A DNA stretch of 64,000 nt from an uncultured Chthonomonadaceae bacterium (lineage in GTDB: Bacteria > Armatimonadota > Fimbriimonadia > Fimbriimonadales > Fimbriimonadaceae), in assembly GCA_946479035.1 (NCBI GenBank), contig CAMLDW010000006.1:1-64000 (forward strand). Direction: 5' to 3'. The notes under the pieces are model-generated. The model did no database searches and had not been told where the DNA came from. It saw only the letters and a list, made by a program, of their open reading frames with translations. Position numbers and translations under genes: made by a program. Below, piece after piece: positions 48,069-57,478 of the stretch (position 1 is the stretch's first letter; every line of letters starts with the position of its first letter).

Positions 48069-49904
48069 GTGAGATCGTTCGCACGGACGCTCAAGTTCCT
48101 CCGGCCCTACCGAACGTGGGTCGCTGTGGCGGTGCTGGCAACTTTGCTGGTGACCGTTCTTCAGATCGTACCGCCGCGGCTGTTCCAGTACGCGATCGAC
48201 GTCGGGATCAAGCCGGCCGTCTCCGCCCGCCAAGAGCTTGCGCACGCGAGCTCGGAAAAGGACCGGGCGGCGGTCCAGGCCAAGCTGAACCGGGCCACGG
48301 CACAGGAAGGGCCGCACGTGCTCAAGGTGGTCGCGATCGTGCTGCTCTCGGTGATCTTCCTCAGGGCGGCGCTGAACTACGTCCTGTCTAGGACAGTGGC
48401 CACCCTGGGCCACCGGTTCTGCTTCGACCTCAGGTTCGCGACTTGGAGCCACCTGCAGCGGCTCTCGCTCGCGTTCCACAAGCAGACTCAAGTGGGGAAG
48501 ATCATGTCGCGGGCGACGGCGGACATCGAGCTGATCCAGGGGCTGATCCAGGGGCAGCTCGTGGTGTTCTTCAGCGACGTGATCACGCTCATTGCGGTCG
48601 TGCTGACGCTGTTCTATCTGGAGTGGCGCGTCGCGCTCATTATCGTCGCCCTCGTGCCGTTCTACGTCGTGAGCTACCGCAGCTTCCTAAAGTTCATCGA
48701 GTCGGTGCGGCAGGAGCAAAGGCGGCTCTATGACGAGATGGTGGGGAAGCTGACGGAGAAGATCTCAGGGATCGCTGTCGTAAAGGCGTTCGTGCGCGAG
48801 GACCGCGAGACGCACAGTTTTATGGAGTCCGTCCAGGCGAAGTTCGCGGTCGACAGAAAGCAGTTGCACTTGAACAGGAGGCTCGGGCTGATCTCAGGCG
48901 TGATCTCGGCGATCGGGACCGGCGTGGTGTACGCGTATGGCGGTTCCCTGGTGCAGGCAGGCGCGATGACGGTGGGCACGCTGGTCGCGATCACGTTCTA
49001 CATCGGCTATGTGTTCAACCCCGCGGTGCGCGTCGTGGACTTCAATACGGGCTTGCAGTGGGCCGTGGCAGCCATGGACCGCGTGTTCGAGACGCTGGAC
49101 ACAAGGCCGGAGATCGAGGACGCTCCGGACGCGACCGCGCTGCCGCCGTTCTCTCGAGCCGTCGCGCTGGAGGGCGTCAGTTTCGGGTACTCGGGGGAGG
49201 CGCCGATCCTGAAGGAGATCGACCTGCGCGTGGAGAACGGCGAGATCATCGGGTTCGTCGGCCACAGCGGCGCGGGCAAGACGACCCTCATGAACCTCCT
49301 GATGCGGTTCTACGACCCTATTCGCGGGCATGTGATGGTCGACGGGCACGACCTGAGGAGGGTGCGACTGGCCTCGCTGCGCGCCCAAATGAGCATGGTC
49401 GCCCAGGAGAACGTGGTCTTTAGCGCCTCGCTAGCGGAAAACGTGAGGTACGGGAACCGGGACGCGACCGACGAGGAGGTGGTGGCCGCCTGCAAGGTGG
49501 CGGACGTCCACGAGTTCATCATGGGGCTCAAGGACGGGTACGAGACCCGGATCGGTGAGCGGGGAGTGAGGCTCAGCGGAGGCCAGAGACAGCGGTTAGC
49601 CCTGGCACGCGCGCTCGTGACGAATCCCAAGATACTGATCCTAGACGACGTGACGAGCTCGCTGGACGGCGAGACAGAAGCGAAGGTGCAGGTGGCGCTG
49701 AAGGCCGCCATGAAGGGCCGTACGACGTTCATCATCTCGCACCGCCTGACGAGCGTGGTCGAGGCGGACCGGATCGTTGTGATGGAGAAGGGGAGGATCA
49801 TCGACCAGGGCCCACACGAGGAGCTGGTCAGCCGCCCGGGGATCTATCAGGACATGTTCAACGAGCAGTTCAAAAGCGTGCTCTCTCGCCCGGCCGGCGC
49901 GTGA
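48069..49904 (+). CDS. ABC exporter half-transporter (MsbA/MdlB type)
   Basis: A 611-residue half-transporter: six transmembrane helices in residues 15-330, then a nucleotide-binding domain. Walker A is GHSGAGKTTLMNLL (near 400), the signature LSGGQRQRLALARAL, Walker B KILILDDVTSSLDGETEAK, and the switch histidine is in IISHRLTSV. The residue after Walker B is Asp (ILDD) where active ATPase sites have Glu. In heterodimeric exporters this marks the degenerate site, so it may pair with a canonical half encoded elsewhere. The GTG at 48069 (VRSFARTLKFLRPYRTW) is chosen because an earlier start at 48003 would lie within the terminator hairpin. Substrate is unknown: lipid, drug or peptide. Confidence 0.92.
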   Translation: MRSFARTLKFLRPYRTWVAVAVLATLLVTVLQIVPPRLFQYAIDVGIKPAVSARQELAHASSEKDRAAVQAKLNRATAQEGPHVLKVVAIVLLSVIFLRAALNYVLSRTVATLGHRFCFDLRFATWSHLQRLSLAFHKQTQVGKIMSRATADIELIQGLIQGQLVVFFSDVITLIAVVLTLFYLEWRVALIIVALVPFYVVSYRSFLKFIESVRQEQRRLYDEMVGKLTEKISGIAVVKAFVREDRETHSFMESVQAKFAVDRKQLHLNRRLGLISGVISAIGTGVVYAYGGSLVQAGAMTVGTLVAITFYIGYVFNPAVRVVDFNTGLQWAVAAMDRVFETLDTRPEIEDAPDATALPPFSRAVALEGVSFGYSGEAPILKEIDLRVENGEIIGFVGHSGAGKTTLMNLLMRFYDPIRGHVMVDGHDLRRVRLASLRAQMSMVAQENVVFSASLAENVRYGNRDATDEEVVAACKVADVHEFIMGLKDGYETRIGERGVRLSGGQRQRLALARALVTNPKILILDDVTSSLDGETEAKVQVALKAAMKGRTTFIISHRLTSVVEADRIVVMEKGRIIDQGPHEELVSRPGIYQDMFNEQFKSVLSRPAGA

Positions 49905-50197
49905 CTCCGACGGCCCGATTCCCTCTAACTAGACACACAGCGCCTGTGCTTATTGAGTATTAGTAGACACATACACACTCGTTGGTGATTCATTCCCAAG
50001 CGATGGGGAAAAAGCCCAAAAAAACTAGAGCGGAAGCAACACTAGTGGCGGGTGTTCCCATTATAATCCCTGCCAAGTGGTAGACCGAAACCAGGATGGT
50101 GATGGTCGACCTGCCGGGCGGGGTGTCCGGAAAGAACTGACAAGGCGGCCGGTGCCAGGGAAGGTAACCGGCCGGCTTCCTCTTCGAAAGGATCGCG
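49905..50197. other. long leader region before the dcw cluster
   Basis: A 293-bp non-coding stretch with an A-rich centre (AAAAAGCCCAAAAAAACTAG), a TATAAT at 50062-50067 without a clear -35, and a GGCCGGT/ACCGGCC hairpin (about 50144-50170) followed by CTTCCTCTT, just before mraZ. The hairpin could act as an attenuator for the operon. MraZ normally binds repeats in this region. I see TGG-containing repeats but no array clear enough to name. Confidence 0.45.
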
Positions 50198-50680
50198 ATG
50201 AGCCAGCCCGGCGTCCCAGACATTCGGCCATTGATCGGCACCGACGAGGCGACGATCGATGACAAAGGGCGTTTGCTCGTCAGCAAGAAGAAGCGCGAGC
50301 GCCTGGGAGAGCCGTTCGTGATGTCACTCGGGGACGCGGGGTGCGCGGTCGCGTATCCGGAGCTCGTTTGGGCGCGGCTGTTGCACGAGATCCTTGCGAA
50401 CCCAAGCACCAACCAAGGAAGGCAGCAGTACACGCGGCTCGTAGTGGCGACCGCAGAGGACGACCTGGTGTTCGACAAGCAGGGGCGTGTGGTCGTGCCA
50501 CAGAAGCTGCGCGACGCCGCGAAACTGAAGGACAAGGTGATGGTCGTCGGTTGCCTGGACAGGCTGGAGATCTGGTCGAAGGAGGAGTGGTCGAAGTACG
50601 AAAAGGACCCTGAGGGGTATGGGCGCGAGCGGCGCGAGGCGATCGAGCGCGCCGAGCAGAAGATGGTCGGGAAGGAGTGA
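50198..50680 (+). CDS. mraZ: MraZ, transcriptional regulator of the dcw cluster
   Basis: A 160-residue MraZ with two AbrB-like half-domains: TIDDKGRLLVSKKKRERLGE (residues 19-38) and LVFDKQGRVVVPQKLRDAAK (about 90-109). The D-x-K/Q-GR motif is intact in both. MraZ forms rings and represses its own operon in enterobacteria. GAAAGGATC precedes the ATG. It is the first gene of the cluster, three bases ahead of rsmH. The C-terminal helix is longer and more charged than usual (KYEKDPEGYGRERREAIERA). Confidence 0.94.
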   Translation: MSQPGVPDIRPLIGTDEATIDDKGRLLVSKKKRERLGEPFVMSLGDAGCAVAYPELVWARLLHEILANPSTNQGRQQYTRLVVATAEDDLVFDKQGRVVVPQKLRDAAKLKDKVMVVGCLDRLEIWSKEEWSKYEKDPEGYGRERREAIERAEQKMVGKE

Positions 50681-50683
50681 GCG

Positions 50684-51586
50684 TTGCATGAGCCCATCCA
50701 CGTCCCGGTCATGTCGCGAGAGGTCTTGGAGGCTCTGCAACTGCGTCCGGGCGCAGTGGTCGTCGACGGGACGCTGGGGCTCGCTGGCCACAGCCTGCTG
50801 ATGGCGGAAAGGATTTCGCCCGGCGGGACGCTGGTAGGGATCGATTGGGACGAAGAGATGCTGGAGATCGCACGGAAGCGGTTAGAAGGAGCGCAGGGAG
50901 CAGACGTCCGCCTGTTCCACTCGAACTATCGCGCCTTGAAAGACTGCCTGGTCGAAGCCAGGTTGCGCGGCGCGGACGCGATCCTCTTAGACCTCGGGCT
51001 GAACTCGGCGCAGATCGACGACCCGTCGCGCGGGATCAGCTTTCGCCAGGACGGGCCGTTAGACATGCGGATGGACCGTTCGCGCGGGGAGTCTGCGGCA
51101 GCGTTCTTGAACAGGGCCGGTACGGGAGAGATCGAAAGGGTGCTCCTTGAATACGGCGACGAGCGGTGGGCGAAGAGGATCGCGCAGGTGATCGTGGACC
51201 GGCGGAGGCAGAGGCCGCTCAAGACGACACAAGACCTTGTCGACTGCGTGCTCGCTGCAGTGCCAGCGGCCAAGAGGGACAAGCGGATCCATCCTGCGAC
51301 GCGCACTTTCCAGGCGGTGCGCATCCAAGTGAACGCAGAGCTTGAAGGGCTGCAGGACGCGGTCGAGGGAGCGGGCCTTTGTCTCAACCCCGGCGGGCGC
51401 ATGGCCGTGCTCAGCTACCACTCGGGCGAGGACCGCGCCGTCAAGCGGGCCCTGCGCGCCCTTGCCGACACGAGAGATTTCACGCTCCTTACAAAGAAGC
51501 CGACGGTCCCAGGCGAGCAGGAGCAGAGGGACAACCCAAAGAGCCGGAGCGCGAAGCTCCGCGTGATCGAGAGGAACAAACAATGA
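50684..51586 (+). CDS. rsmH: 16S rRNA (cytosine-1402-N4) methyltransferase
   Basis: RsmH (MraW) methylates C1402 in the ribosomal P site using S-adenosylmethionine. The 300 residues start at TTG 50684 (HEPIHVPVMSREVLEALQLR), with GGAG eight bases upstream; an ATG at 50688 is out of frame. Motifs: VVVDGTLGLAGHSLLM (SAM loop), LVGIDWDEEMLEIARKRLEG, DAILLDLGLNSAQIDDPSRG, GISFRQDGPLDMRMD, and the C-terminal GGRMAVLSYHSGEDRAVKRA. Its stop overlaps the ftsL start (ATGA). Confidence 0.96.
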   Translation: MHEPIHVPVMSREVLEALQLRPGAVVVDGTLGLAGHSLLMAERISPGGTLVGIDWDEEMLEIARKRLEGAQGADVRLFHSNYRALKDCLVEARLRGADAILLDLGLNSAQIDDPSRGISFRQDGPLDMRMDRSRGESAAAFLNRAGTGEIERVLLEYGDERWAKRIAQVIVDRRRQRPLKTTQDLVDCVLAAVPAAKRDKRIHPATRTFQAVRIQVNAELEGLQDAVEGAGLCLNPGGRMAVLSYHSGEDRAVKRALRALADTRDFTLLTKKPTVPGEQEQRDNPKSRSAKLRVIERNKQ

Positions 51587-51981
51587 GCGCAGCACCATGG
51601 ATCAACGACACAAAGGTCGCCGTGCCGACCGTACGCAGAAGGAAGGGCAAGACCCGGGGGACGGTCGCGACCGAGCCGCGCAGCTCGCGGCTGGGGACGG
51701 CGTGCAAACACGCGGTGGGCTTCGCGGCCCTGGCTATGGCGAGCTACGGCCTGCTCGCGCTCGCCGGGCACTCGATGCTTTCCGCTGCGACGAAGGCGCG
51801 CGAGAACGCCGAACTGCGCACCGAGAGCGCTCGGATGGACGTCTTGGAGATCGGGCGGCAGGTCACGGGGCTTGCCTCGGACGATTCGCTGGATCGATGG
51901 GCGGAGTCCCACGGATTCGTTCGGCCCGGGAGGCTGGTCGCATCAAACCATGTCACGAAAGACGTCGTCGCGGAGTTCTAG
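51583..51981 (+). CDS. ftsL: FtsL-like cell division protein
   Basis: A 132-residue bitopic protein in the canonical ftsL position between rsmH and ftsI. A basic cytoplasmic N-terminus (VRRRKGKTRGTVATEPRSSR) precedes one transmembrane helix (about 44-64, FAALAMASYGLLALAGHSML). A periplasmic coiled coil follows (TKARENAELRTESARMDVLE), then a short C-terminal segment with RWAESHGFVRPGRLV. Sequence identity across FtsL proteins is always low, so the call rests on topology, length and position. It overlaps rsmH by 4 bp and the ftsI start by 32 bp. Confidence 0.85.
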   Translation: MSAAPWINDTKVAVPTVRRRKGKTRGTVATEPRSSRLGTACKHAVGFAALAMASYGLLALAGHSMLSAATKARENAELRTESARMDVLEIGRQVTGLASDDSLDRWAESHGFVRPGRLVASNHVTKDVVAEF

Positions 51982-53671
51982 GTCCAAGCCGCCGCGCGCG
52001 TTCTTTGCGACGATCGCGGTGGTCGCGGCCCTATTTGGCTCTGCCGTGTATTCGCAGGCACGACTGCAGATAGCGGATCGTGTGCGCGTGCTCAAGAAGG
52101 CGGAGTCTGCCTGGATGCTCGCGCGCACGCGCGACGTGGAGGCCGAGCGGGGCACGATCTTCAGCTCGGACGGTTTCATCCTTGCCCAGAGCAAGCCGGA
52201 GTACGACTTCTGGGTTTTCTATGACCGCACCCCCTGCACGCCCGGGTTCTTTATGGCGTTGGCAGAGGCGGCGGGCGTGCCAGAGGCGAGAATCAGCGCG
52301 CCTTTCCACGAAGGCAAGAAGCGCACTTGGCTCGAGCCGCTCGACGCTGACCATTATCGCGCCGTGCGGAGCGTGACGGCAGAGTGGGGCGCCGACGGCG
52401 TCTCGTTGGACGAGGCGCAGGCTCGCGCGTACCCGATGGGCGATTCTGCGGTCGGGGTGGTCGGTTGGATGAGCGAGGGAGCGGCGAAGTCCGGCGTCGA
52501 AGCGTTCTACGACGCGCAGTTGTCTGGTACGGGCGGCAGGTCTGTCGGCGTCGTCGGCCTGAACGGAAGGTTTTCAGGGGACCCAAGCGGTGTTCATCAC
52601 GGATCGGACATCGTCTTGACGGTCGATTCCAAGCTCCAGGAAGCGGCGACGACCGCTGTGCGCGAGGCCGTAGAGCAGAACAGGGCGTCGAGCGGCGCGG
52701 CGATCGTGCTCGTGCCGGCCACGGGCGACGTGCTGGCGATGGCGAACTGGCCCGCGTTCGACCCGGCGAGCGGGCCACAAGGGGGCACGGAGATGATGGC
52801 CTCCTACATGGAGGACCTACAGCCTGGCTCGACCATGAAAGTGCTAACGCTCGCCAAGGCGCTAGACATGGGGGTCGTGGACGACTCGTTCTCGCTGACG
52901 TGCACCGGCCAGTATGACCTGGGGCACCAGAGGTGGGTGAAGTGCGACCTGCACCACGGGAACCGCGCGCACGGGACCGTCGATCTGGAAAAGGCGATCG
53001 CTAAGAGTTGCAACATTTCTGCCGCGACGTGGGCGCTCAAGATCGGTCGCGACCCGATGATCGCATACATGCGGGACCTCGGACTCCTGAGCAAGCCCTC
53101 GCTCGGCCTGACCGGAATCGCTGCTCCGCTTTTCGACATGAACGAGTGGGACAAGGAGCGGCAGCTCGCGGTCTTGGGCTTTGGGCAGTCGGTCGCGGTC
53201 CCGCCTGTCTCGTTGGCGGCGGCGCTCGCGATGCTCGCAAACGGCGGGGAGTACGTCGCGCCGCGACTGGTCTCGCAGATCGGCGGGCAGAGGGTCGCGC
53301 CGAGCGAGCCGAAGCGCATCGTCAGCCCGCTCGCAGCACAAAGGGTGATGCGGCTGATGGAGTCAGTGGTGCAGAAGGAGATGGGCACGGGGTACGCGCT
53401 GAGGATCCCTGGCTACCGCATCGCTGGCAAGACCGGCACGGCGCAGAAGCTGGGTTCTGGCGGCGGGCACGTCTCGAGCTTCGTGGGCATGTTTCCTGCG
53501 GAGAAGCCACAGGCGCTCGTGCTCGTCATGATCAACGACGCGAAGGCCGGGGACATCTACGGCAGCCTGGTGGCCGGCCCCGCTTTCGACGAGATCGCGA
53601 AGGCCGTGATAGCGCGCCTACAGATACCCAGTTCGTCCGGCCCGGCCAAGACGTCAAACAAGGTGGAATGA
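51950..53671 (+). CDS. ftsI: penicillin-binding protein FtsI (septal peptidoglycan transpeptidase)
   Basis: Class B PBP, 573 residues. The N-terminal membrane anchor (PPRAFFATIAVVAALFGSAV) is followed by the PBP dimerisation domain (ARTRDVEAERGTIFSSDGFI) and the transpeptidase domain. The three active-site motifs are intact: SxxK in QPGSTMKVLTLAK (Ser near 294), SxN in AKSCNISAATW (near 353), and KTGT in IAGKTGTAQKLGSG (near 494). It cross-links septal peptidoglycan with FtsW. The ATG at 51950 lies inside the ftsL 3' end. Its stop overlaps murE as ATGA. No PASTA domains are present. Confidence 0.95.
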   Translation: MSRKTSSRSSRSKPPRAFFATIAVVAALFGSAVYSQARLQIADRVRVLKKAESAWMLARTRDVEAERGTIFSSDGFILAQSKPEYDFWVFYDRTPCTPGFFMALAEAAGVPEARISAPFHEGKKRTWLEPLDADHYRAVRSVTAEWGADGVSLDEAQARAYPMGDSAVGVVGWMSEGAAKSGVEAFYDAQLSGTGGRSVGVVGLNGRFSGDPSGVHHGSDIVLTVDSKLQEAATTAVREAVEQNRASSGAAIVLVPATGDVLAMANWPAFDPASGPQGGTEMMASYMEDLQPGSTMKVLTLAKALDMGVVDDSFSLTCTGQYDLGHQRWVKCDLHHGNRAHGTVDLEKAIAKSCNISAATWALKIGRDPMIAYMRDLGLLSKPSLGLTGIAAPLFDMNEWDKERQLAVLGFGQSVAVPPVSLAAALAMLANGGEYVAPRLVSQIGGQRVAPSEPKRIVSPLAAQRVMRLMESVVQKEMGTGYALRIPGYRIAGKTGTAQKLGSGGGHVSSFVGMFPAEKPQALVLVMINDAKAGDIYGSLVAGPAFDEIAKAVIARLQIPSSSGPAKTSNKVE

Positions 53672-55161
53672 CACAGCGGCGCCTTTCCAGTCTCGTCGCT
53701 GAGGCTGGCCTGCGCCCCGAAGCACAGACCGGCGACGCCGAGGTCGCCTGGATCACCGCCGACACGCGCAACATGGCGCATAGCTCGGTCTTCGTCTGCA
53801 TGCCGAGCAGGAACACGGACACGCACTCGCTCTTGGCCTCGGCGAAGGAGAAGGGCGCTGTCGCGGCGGTCGCCCACTCCGCAGCCGGCCGCGAGGCGGC
53901 GACACTACTCGGGCTTGTGGCGGTTCTCGTCGCACCGGAGCAGCCGCAGTTCAACTCTTCCGTGGGAGCGCTGGCGCGCGCGGTCTTCGGCGACCCGAGC
54001 AGCGCGATGCGTGTCGTAGGCGTGACAGGGACGAACGGAAAAACGACGACGGCCTGGATGTTGCGCGACGCTTTGCGCGCGCTAGGCAGGCGCGCGAGCT
54101 ACCAGGGCACGCTCGGCTTCGACCCGGACGGGACGCGCCGAGAGCTCGCAAACACGACGCCTTTCCCCGTCGAGACTTGGCAGCTCTTGCACGAAGCGCG
54201 CGAGAAGGGCGTGCAGGACTTTGTGATGGAGGCGAGCAGCCACGCGCTGGTGGAGCGGCGGCTGGCGGGGGTCCGGTTCGAAGAGGGGATCTTTACGAAC
54301 CTCTCCCAGGACCACTTGGACTACCACCGCGACATGGAGGACTATGCGGCGGCGAAGATCCTGCTCTTTACGGAGTACGCGCGCGCAGCGGGACCCGCGT
54401 TCCGGAGCGCCATCAACGTCGGCGACCCGGTCGGGGCGCGGTGGGCCGCGCGGTTGGACGTCACAGTGAGCTATGGCGGGGAAGGCGCCGACCTGAAGGT
54501 GCGGGCGCTAGAGAAGTCGGTGTCCTCTCTTGCGCTAGAGGCCGTGTTCAGAGGGTCTTTGGCGAGGTTCGAGATCGGTGTTGGCGGTACGTTCAACGTG
54601 TGGAACGCGACCTCCGCGCTGGCAGGGCTGCTGGCGATGGGAATTGACTTGGACGTAGCGGCGCAAGGCATGGAGAGAGTGACGCCCGTGCCTGGGCGGT
54701 TTGAAAGCGTGCCGACAGGGCGCGGTTTTAGCGTCATCGTCGACTACGCTCACACGGACGACGCACTGACCAAGCTGCTGCAGTCCGTGCGTGAGCTAGG
54801 GCCCCGACGGGTCATCACCGTCTTTGGCTGCGGCGGCGACAGGGACAAGACGAAACGGCCCAAGATGGCGCGCGCCGCGAGCGAGAACTCGGACGTTACG
54901 ATCGTGACCAGCGACAACCCGCGCACGGAGGACCCCGAGACCATCATCGCAGAGGTCGTGAAAGGGCTGGATGCGGGCAAGGAGTCGGAGACGATCGTCG
55001 AGCGGCCCAAGGCGGTGCGTCGCGCGATCGAGATCGCAAGAGACGGGGACGTGGTCGTCATTGCAGGCAAGGGTCACGAGGACTATCAGATCATCGGCCG
55101 CACGAAGCACCCGATGGACGACCGCGCGCTGGCGCGCGACGCGCTGGAGGCGCTCGTTTGA
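53668..55161 (+). CDS. murE: UDP-MurNAc-L-Ala-D-Glu:meso-diaminopimelate ligase
   Basis: Mur ligase adding the third amino acid of the stem peptide. The 497 residues have the P-loop VVGVTGTNGKTTTAWMLRDA, the central MEASSHALVERRLAGVRFEE and IFTNLSQDHLDYHRDMEDYA, and the C-terminal domain VIVDYAHTDDALTKLL with VFGCGGDRDKTKRPKMAR. The specificity motif is DNPR (416-419, SDNPRTEDPE), which marks meso-diaminopimelate-adding enzymes, so the wall is DAP-type as in Gram-negative bacteria. Start and stop overlap neighbours by 4 bp each. Confidence 0.96.
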   Translation: MTQRRLSSLVAEAGLRPEAQTGDAEVAWITADTRNMAHSSVFVCMPSRNTDTHSLLASAKEKGAVAAVAHSAAGREAATLLGLVAVLVAPEQPQFNSSVGALARAVFGDPSSAMRVVGVTGTNGKTTTAWMLRDALRALGRRASYQGTLGFDPDGTRRELANTTPFPVETWQLLHEAREKGVQDFVMEASSHALVERRLAGVRFEEGIFTNLSQDHLDYHRDMEDYAAAKILLFTEYARAAGPAFRSAINVGDPVGARWAARLDVTVSYGGEGADLKVRALEKSVSSLALEAVFRGSLARFEIGVGGTFNVWNATSALAGLLAMGIDLDVAAQGMERVTPVPGRFESVPTGRGFSVIVDYAHTDDALTKLLQSVRELGPRRVITVFGCGGDRDKTKRPKMARAASENSDVTIVTSDNPRTEDPETIIAEVVKGLDAGKESETIVERPKAVRRAIEIARDGDVVVIAGKGHEDYQIIGRTKHPMDDRALARDALEALV

Positions 55162-56513
55162 AGCTCTCCCTCTCGACGTTTGCAGAACGTTGCGGCGGCG
55201 AGCTGCGCGGAGGCAACGCTCCCATCAGTGGCTTTGCGACTGACAGCCGCGACGTCAAGCCGGGCGAGCTTTTCCTGTGCATCAAGGGCGAGCGCTCGGA
55301 CGGACACGACTTTGCAGCTGCTGCGATCCGGGCCGGAGCAGCGGGGTGCCTGTGCGATCGGCCAGTGGAAGGCCCGCACATCGTCGTCAAGGGCATCGCC
55401 GCCGCGCTCGCGGCGTTCGCCCTCTCTGTGCGACGGGGGTTCGACGGGCCGGTGGTGGCGGTCACGGGCAGCACGGGCAAGACGACGACGAAAGACTTCA
55501 TCGCGGCAGCGCTCACGCCGTTGGGCGAGGTCCTAAAGAGCGCGGGCAACAGGAACACGGAGTACACCTCGCCGCTGGTGTGGGCGGAGCTCTTGGAAAA
55601 GCACAGGGCGGTCGTGGTCGAGATGGGGATGCGCGGGTTCGGGCAGATCGCCCACCTCGCCTCTTTCAGCGAGCCGACGATCGGCGTCGTGACGAACATA
55701 GGGACCTCCCACATCGAGAAAGTCGGTTCGCGCGAAGGGATCTTACGAGCGAAGAGCGAGTTGCTCAGGGCGTTGCCTACGGACGGGAGCGCCGTGCTTT
55801 GGCAGGAGGACGACTTTCTGAGCGAGATGCGCGCTGCCGCTCCGTGCAACGCTAGGACGTTCGGGTTCTCACAGGAGGCAGAGTGCCGCGTGCTGGGTTA
55901 TCGCGCGCTGGCGTGGGACCGTTGCACCGTGCGCGGGCACCTCGACGGCGAGGCCTTCGAGGTCGAGCTCCCGACGGCGGGCCGGCACCAGGCGCTCAAC
56001 GCGGCGGCCGCACTGTTGGCGGCGCACTGCGCGGGCGTGGCAGTGCGCGAAGCCACTGGCGCTCTGCCTTTCGCCGAAAAGCAACCGTTGCGCCTGCAGG
56101 TCGTGGAGTTCCGCGGCGCGACGATCGTGCTCGACACCTACAACGCCTCTCCGGACTCGACGATCGCCGCGCTCAAGACTTTGGCGGACGTGCCGGCGAA
56201 GGGGCGCAGGATCGCAGTGCTGGGAGAAATGAAGGAGCTGGGTGACTACACTGAGTCCGGGCACAGGGCCGTCGGGGCCGTGCTGCTCTCGAGCGCGGTC
56301 GACTACGTGGTGCTGACGGGAGGGCCGACGGCGTTCATTGCAGACGAGGCACTTATGGCGGGGTTTCCTAAGACCAAGATGACAGCGTTTGAGAAGTTCG
56401 ACATCGAGAACGTGCGTCGGTTCTTGGAGACGGTGCATCCGGGCGACGTCGTGCTGATCAAGGGGAGCCGCGCGCTCGGACTCGAGAGCGCGCTCGGGGC
56501 GGCGACAAAATGA
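55158..56513 (+). CDS. murF: UDP-MurNAc-tripeptide:D-Ala-D-Ala ligase
   Basis: Adds D-Ala-D-Ala to the UDP-MurNAc-tripeptide. The 451 residues start at TTG 55158, overlapping the murE stop as TTGA. Motifs: FATDSRDVKPGELFLCIKGE, the P-loop VVAVTGSTGKTTTKDFIAAA, GNRNTEYTSPLVWAELLEKH, VVEMGMRGFGQIAHLASFSE, and ATIVLDTYNASPDSTIAALK in the C-terminal domain. The D-Ala-D-Ala substrate comes from the Ddl part of the fused gene at 61089. The same TTGAAGCTC start sequence recurs at murD. Confidence 0.96.
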   Translation: MKLSLSTFAERCGGELRGGNAPISGFATDSRDVKPGELFLCIKGERSDGHDFAAAAIRAGAAGCLCDRPVEGPHIVVKGIAAALAAFALSVRRGFDGPVVAVTGSTGKTTTKDFIAAALTPLGEVLKSAGNRNTEYTSPLVWAELLEKHRAVVVEMGMRGFGQIAHLASFSEPTIGVVTNIGTSHIEKVGSREGILRAKSELLRALPTDGSAVLWQEDDFLSEMRAAAPCNARTFGFSQEAECRVLGYRALAWDRCTVRGHLDGEAFEVELPTAGRHQALNAAAALLAAHCAGVAVREATGALPFAEKQPLRLQVVEFRGATIVLDTYNASPDSTIAALKTLADVPAKGRRIAVLGEMKELGDYTESGHRAVGAVLLSSAVDYVVLTGGPTAFIADEALMAGFPKTKMTAFEKFDIENVRRFLETVHPGDVVLIKGSRALGLESALGAATK

Positions 56514-57478
56514 TCTACGGGAACATCGACCAGGCTTTCCTCGCGGCGCTCGTCGCGTTTGCGGCTTCGCTCGGCTGCGCGCCGCTCGTTTATCGCTTCC
56601 TGTTGCGCGTGCAGAGCCGTCAGAAGGTGAGCGAGTACGTGCCGGAGCACGCCGCCAAGCAGGGCACGCCTACGATGGGCGGATTGATCGTACTGATCGG
56701 AGTCTTGGCGGCGTTTTGGTTCGTGCCGCGCGACGTGGCGGTGACTCCGCTCGCACTGCTGCTTGGGTTTGCCGCCATTGGGTTCGTCGACGACTATGTG
56801 GTTCCGAAGAGGTCCGAAAAGGCGCGCGGTCTCGGGTGGAGGCAGAAGCTGCTGATGCAGCTCGTCGTCGCCATGGGCGCGTACCTGCTCGGAGGAGTGC
56901 GCGATTGGGGCGCTTTGGCGCTCCTCGCGTTCTTCGTGCTCTTTTTCGCCAACGCTTTCAACTTCGCGGACGGGATGGACGCGCTGGCGGGCGGCATCGC
57001 AGTGATGCTCGCGCTGGGGTTTGCGGTCGTCGGACGCCTCTCGATGGTCGACCCCGACGCGGAGAGGGCCGTGCTGGTGCTGATGGGCGGCCTGGCGGTG
57101 TCCATGGCGCCGTTCCTCTTCTACAACGCACCTCCGGCGAAACTGTTTATGGGAGACGTGGGCGCCTTGCCCGTCGGCGCCGTGTTGGGCTGGGCGTTCC
57201 TAGAAGTCGGACGGCCGAACGCTCCGGTAGCGTACTCATTGAACCTGGTCTGTGCGTCCGTGATGTCGCTGGTGCTCTTCTTCGAGCTCGTTCCCGTGCC
57301 GCTGCAGATTCTTTCGGTCAAGTTGCGGAAGGGCAAGCGACTTTTCCCGCGGACGCCGATCCACCACGCCTTCCAGCACGCGGGCTGGCCTGAGACCCGC
57401 GTCGTCTGGGCGTTCCACATCGTACAGGCACTGCTGGTCGCCGTCGGCGTCGGCGTGCTGTGGAGGTTCGCGGGTTGA
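56510..57478 (+). CDS. mraY: phospho-MurNAc-pentapeptide transferase
   Basis: Integral membrane enzyme making lipid I from UDP-MurNAc-pentapeptide and undecaprenyl phosphate. The 322 residues hold about ten transmembrane helices and the MraY signatures KQGTPTMGGLIVLIGVLAAF, FAAIGFVDDYVVPKRSEKAR (aspartate pair), FFANAFNFADGMDALAGGIA, and PAKLFMGDVGALPVGAVLGW. The conserved histidine region PRTPIHHAFQHAGWPETRVV is also present. It overlaps murF and murD by 4 bp. Confidence 0.96.
   Translation: MIYGNIDQAFLAALVAFAASLGCAPLVYRFLLRVQSRQKVSEYVPEHAAKQGTPTMGGLIVLIGVLAAFWFVPRDVAVTPLALLLGFAAIGFVDDYVVPKRSEKARGLGWRQKLLMQLVVAMGAYLLGGVRDWGALALLAFFVLFFANAFNFADGMDALAGGIAVMLALGFAVVGRLSMVDPDAERAVLVLMGGLAVSMAPFLFYNAPPAKLFMGDVGALPVGAVLGWAFLEVGRPNAPVAYSLNLVCASVMSLVLFFELVPVPLQILSVKLRKGKRLFPRTPIHHAFQHAGWPETRVVWAFHIVQALLVAVGVGVLWRFAG

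Noticed and set aside
49905..50197. MraZ-binding repeat array upstream of mraZ
   Set aside because: Several TGG triplets occur, but no regularly spaced repeat comparable to known MraZ boxes could be defined.
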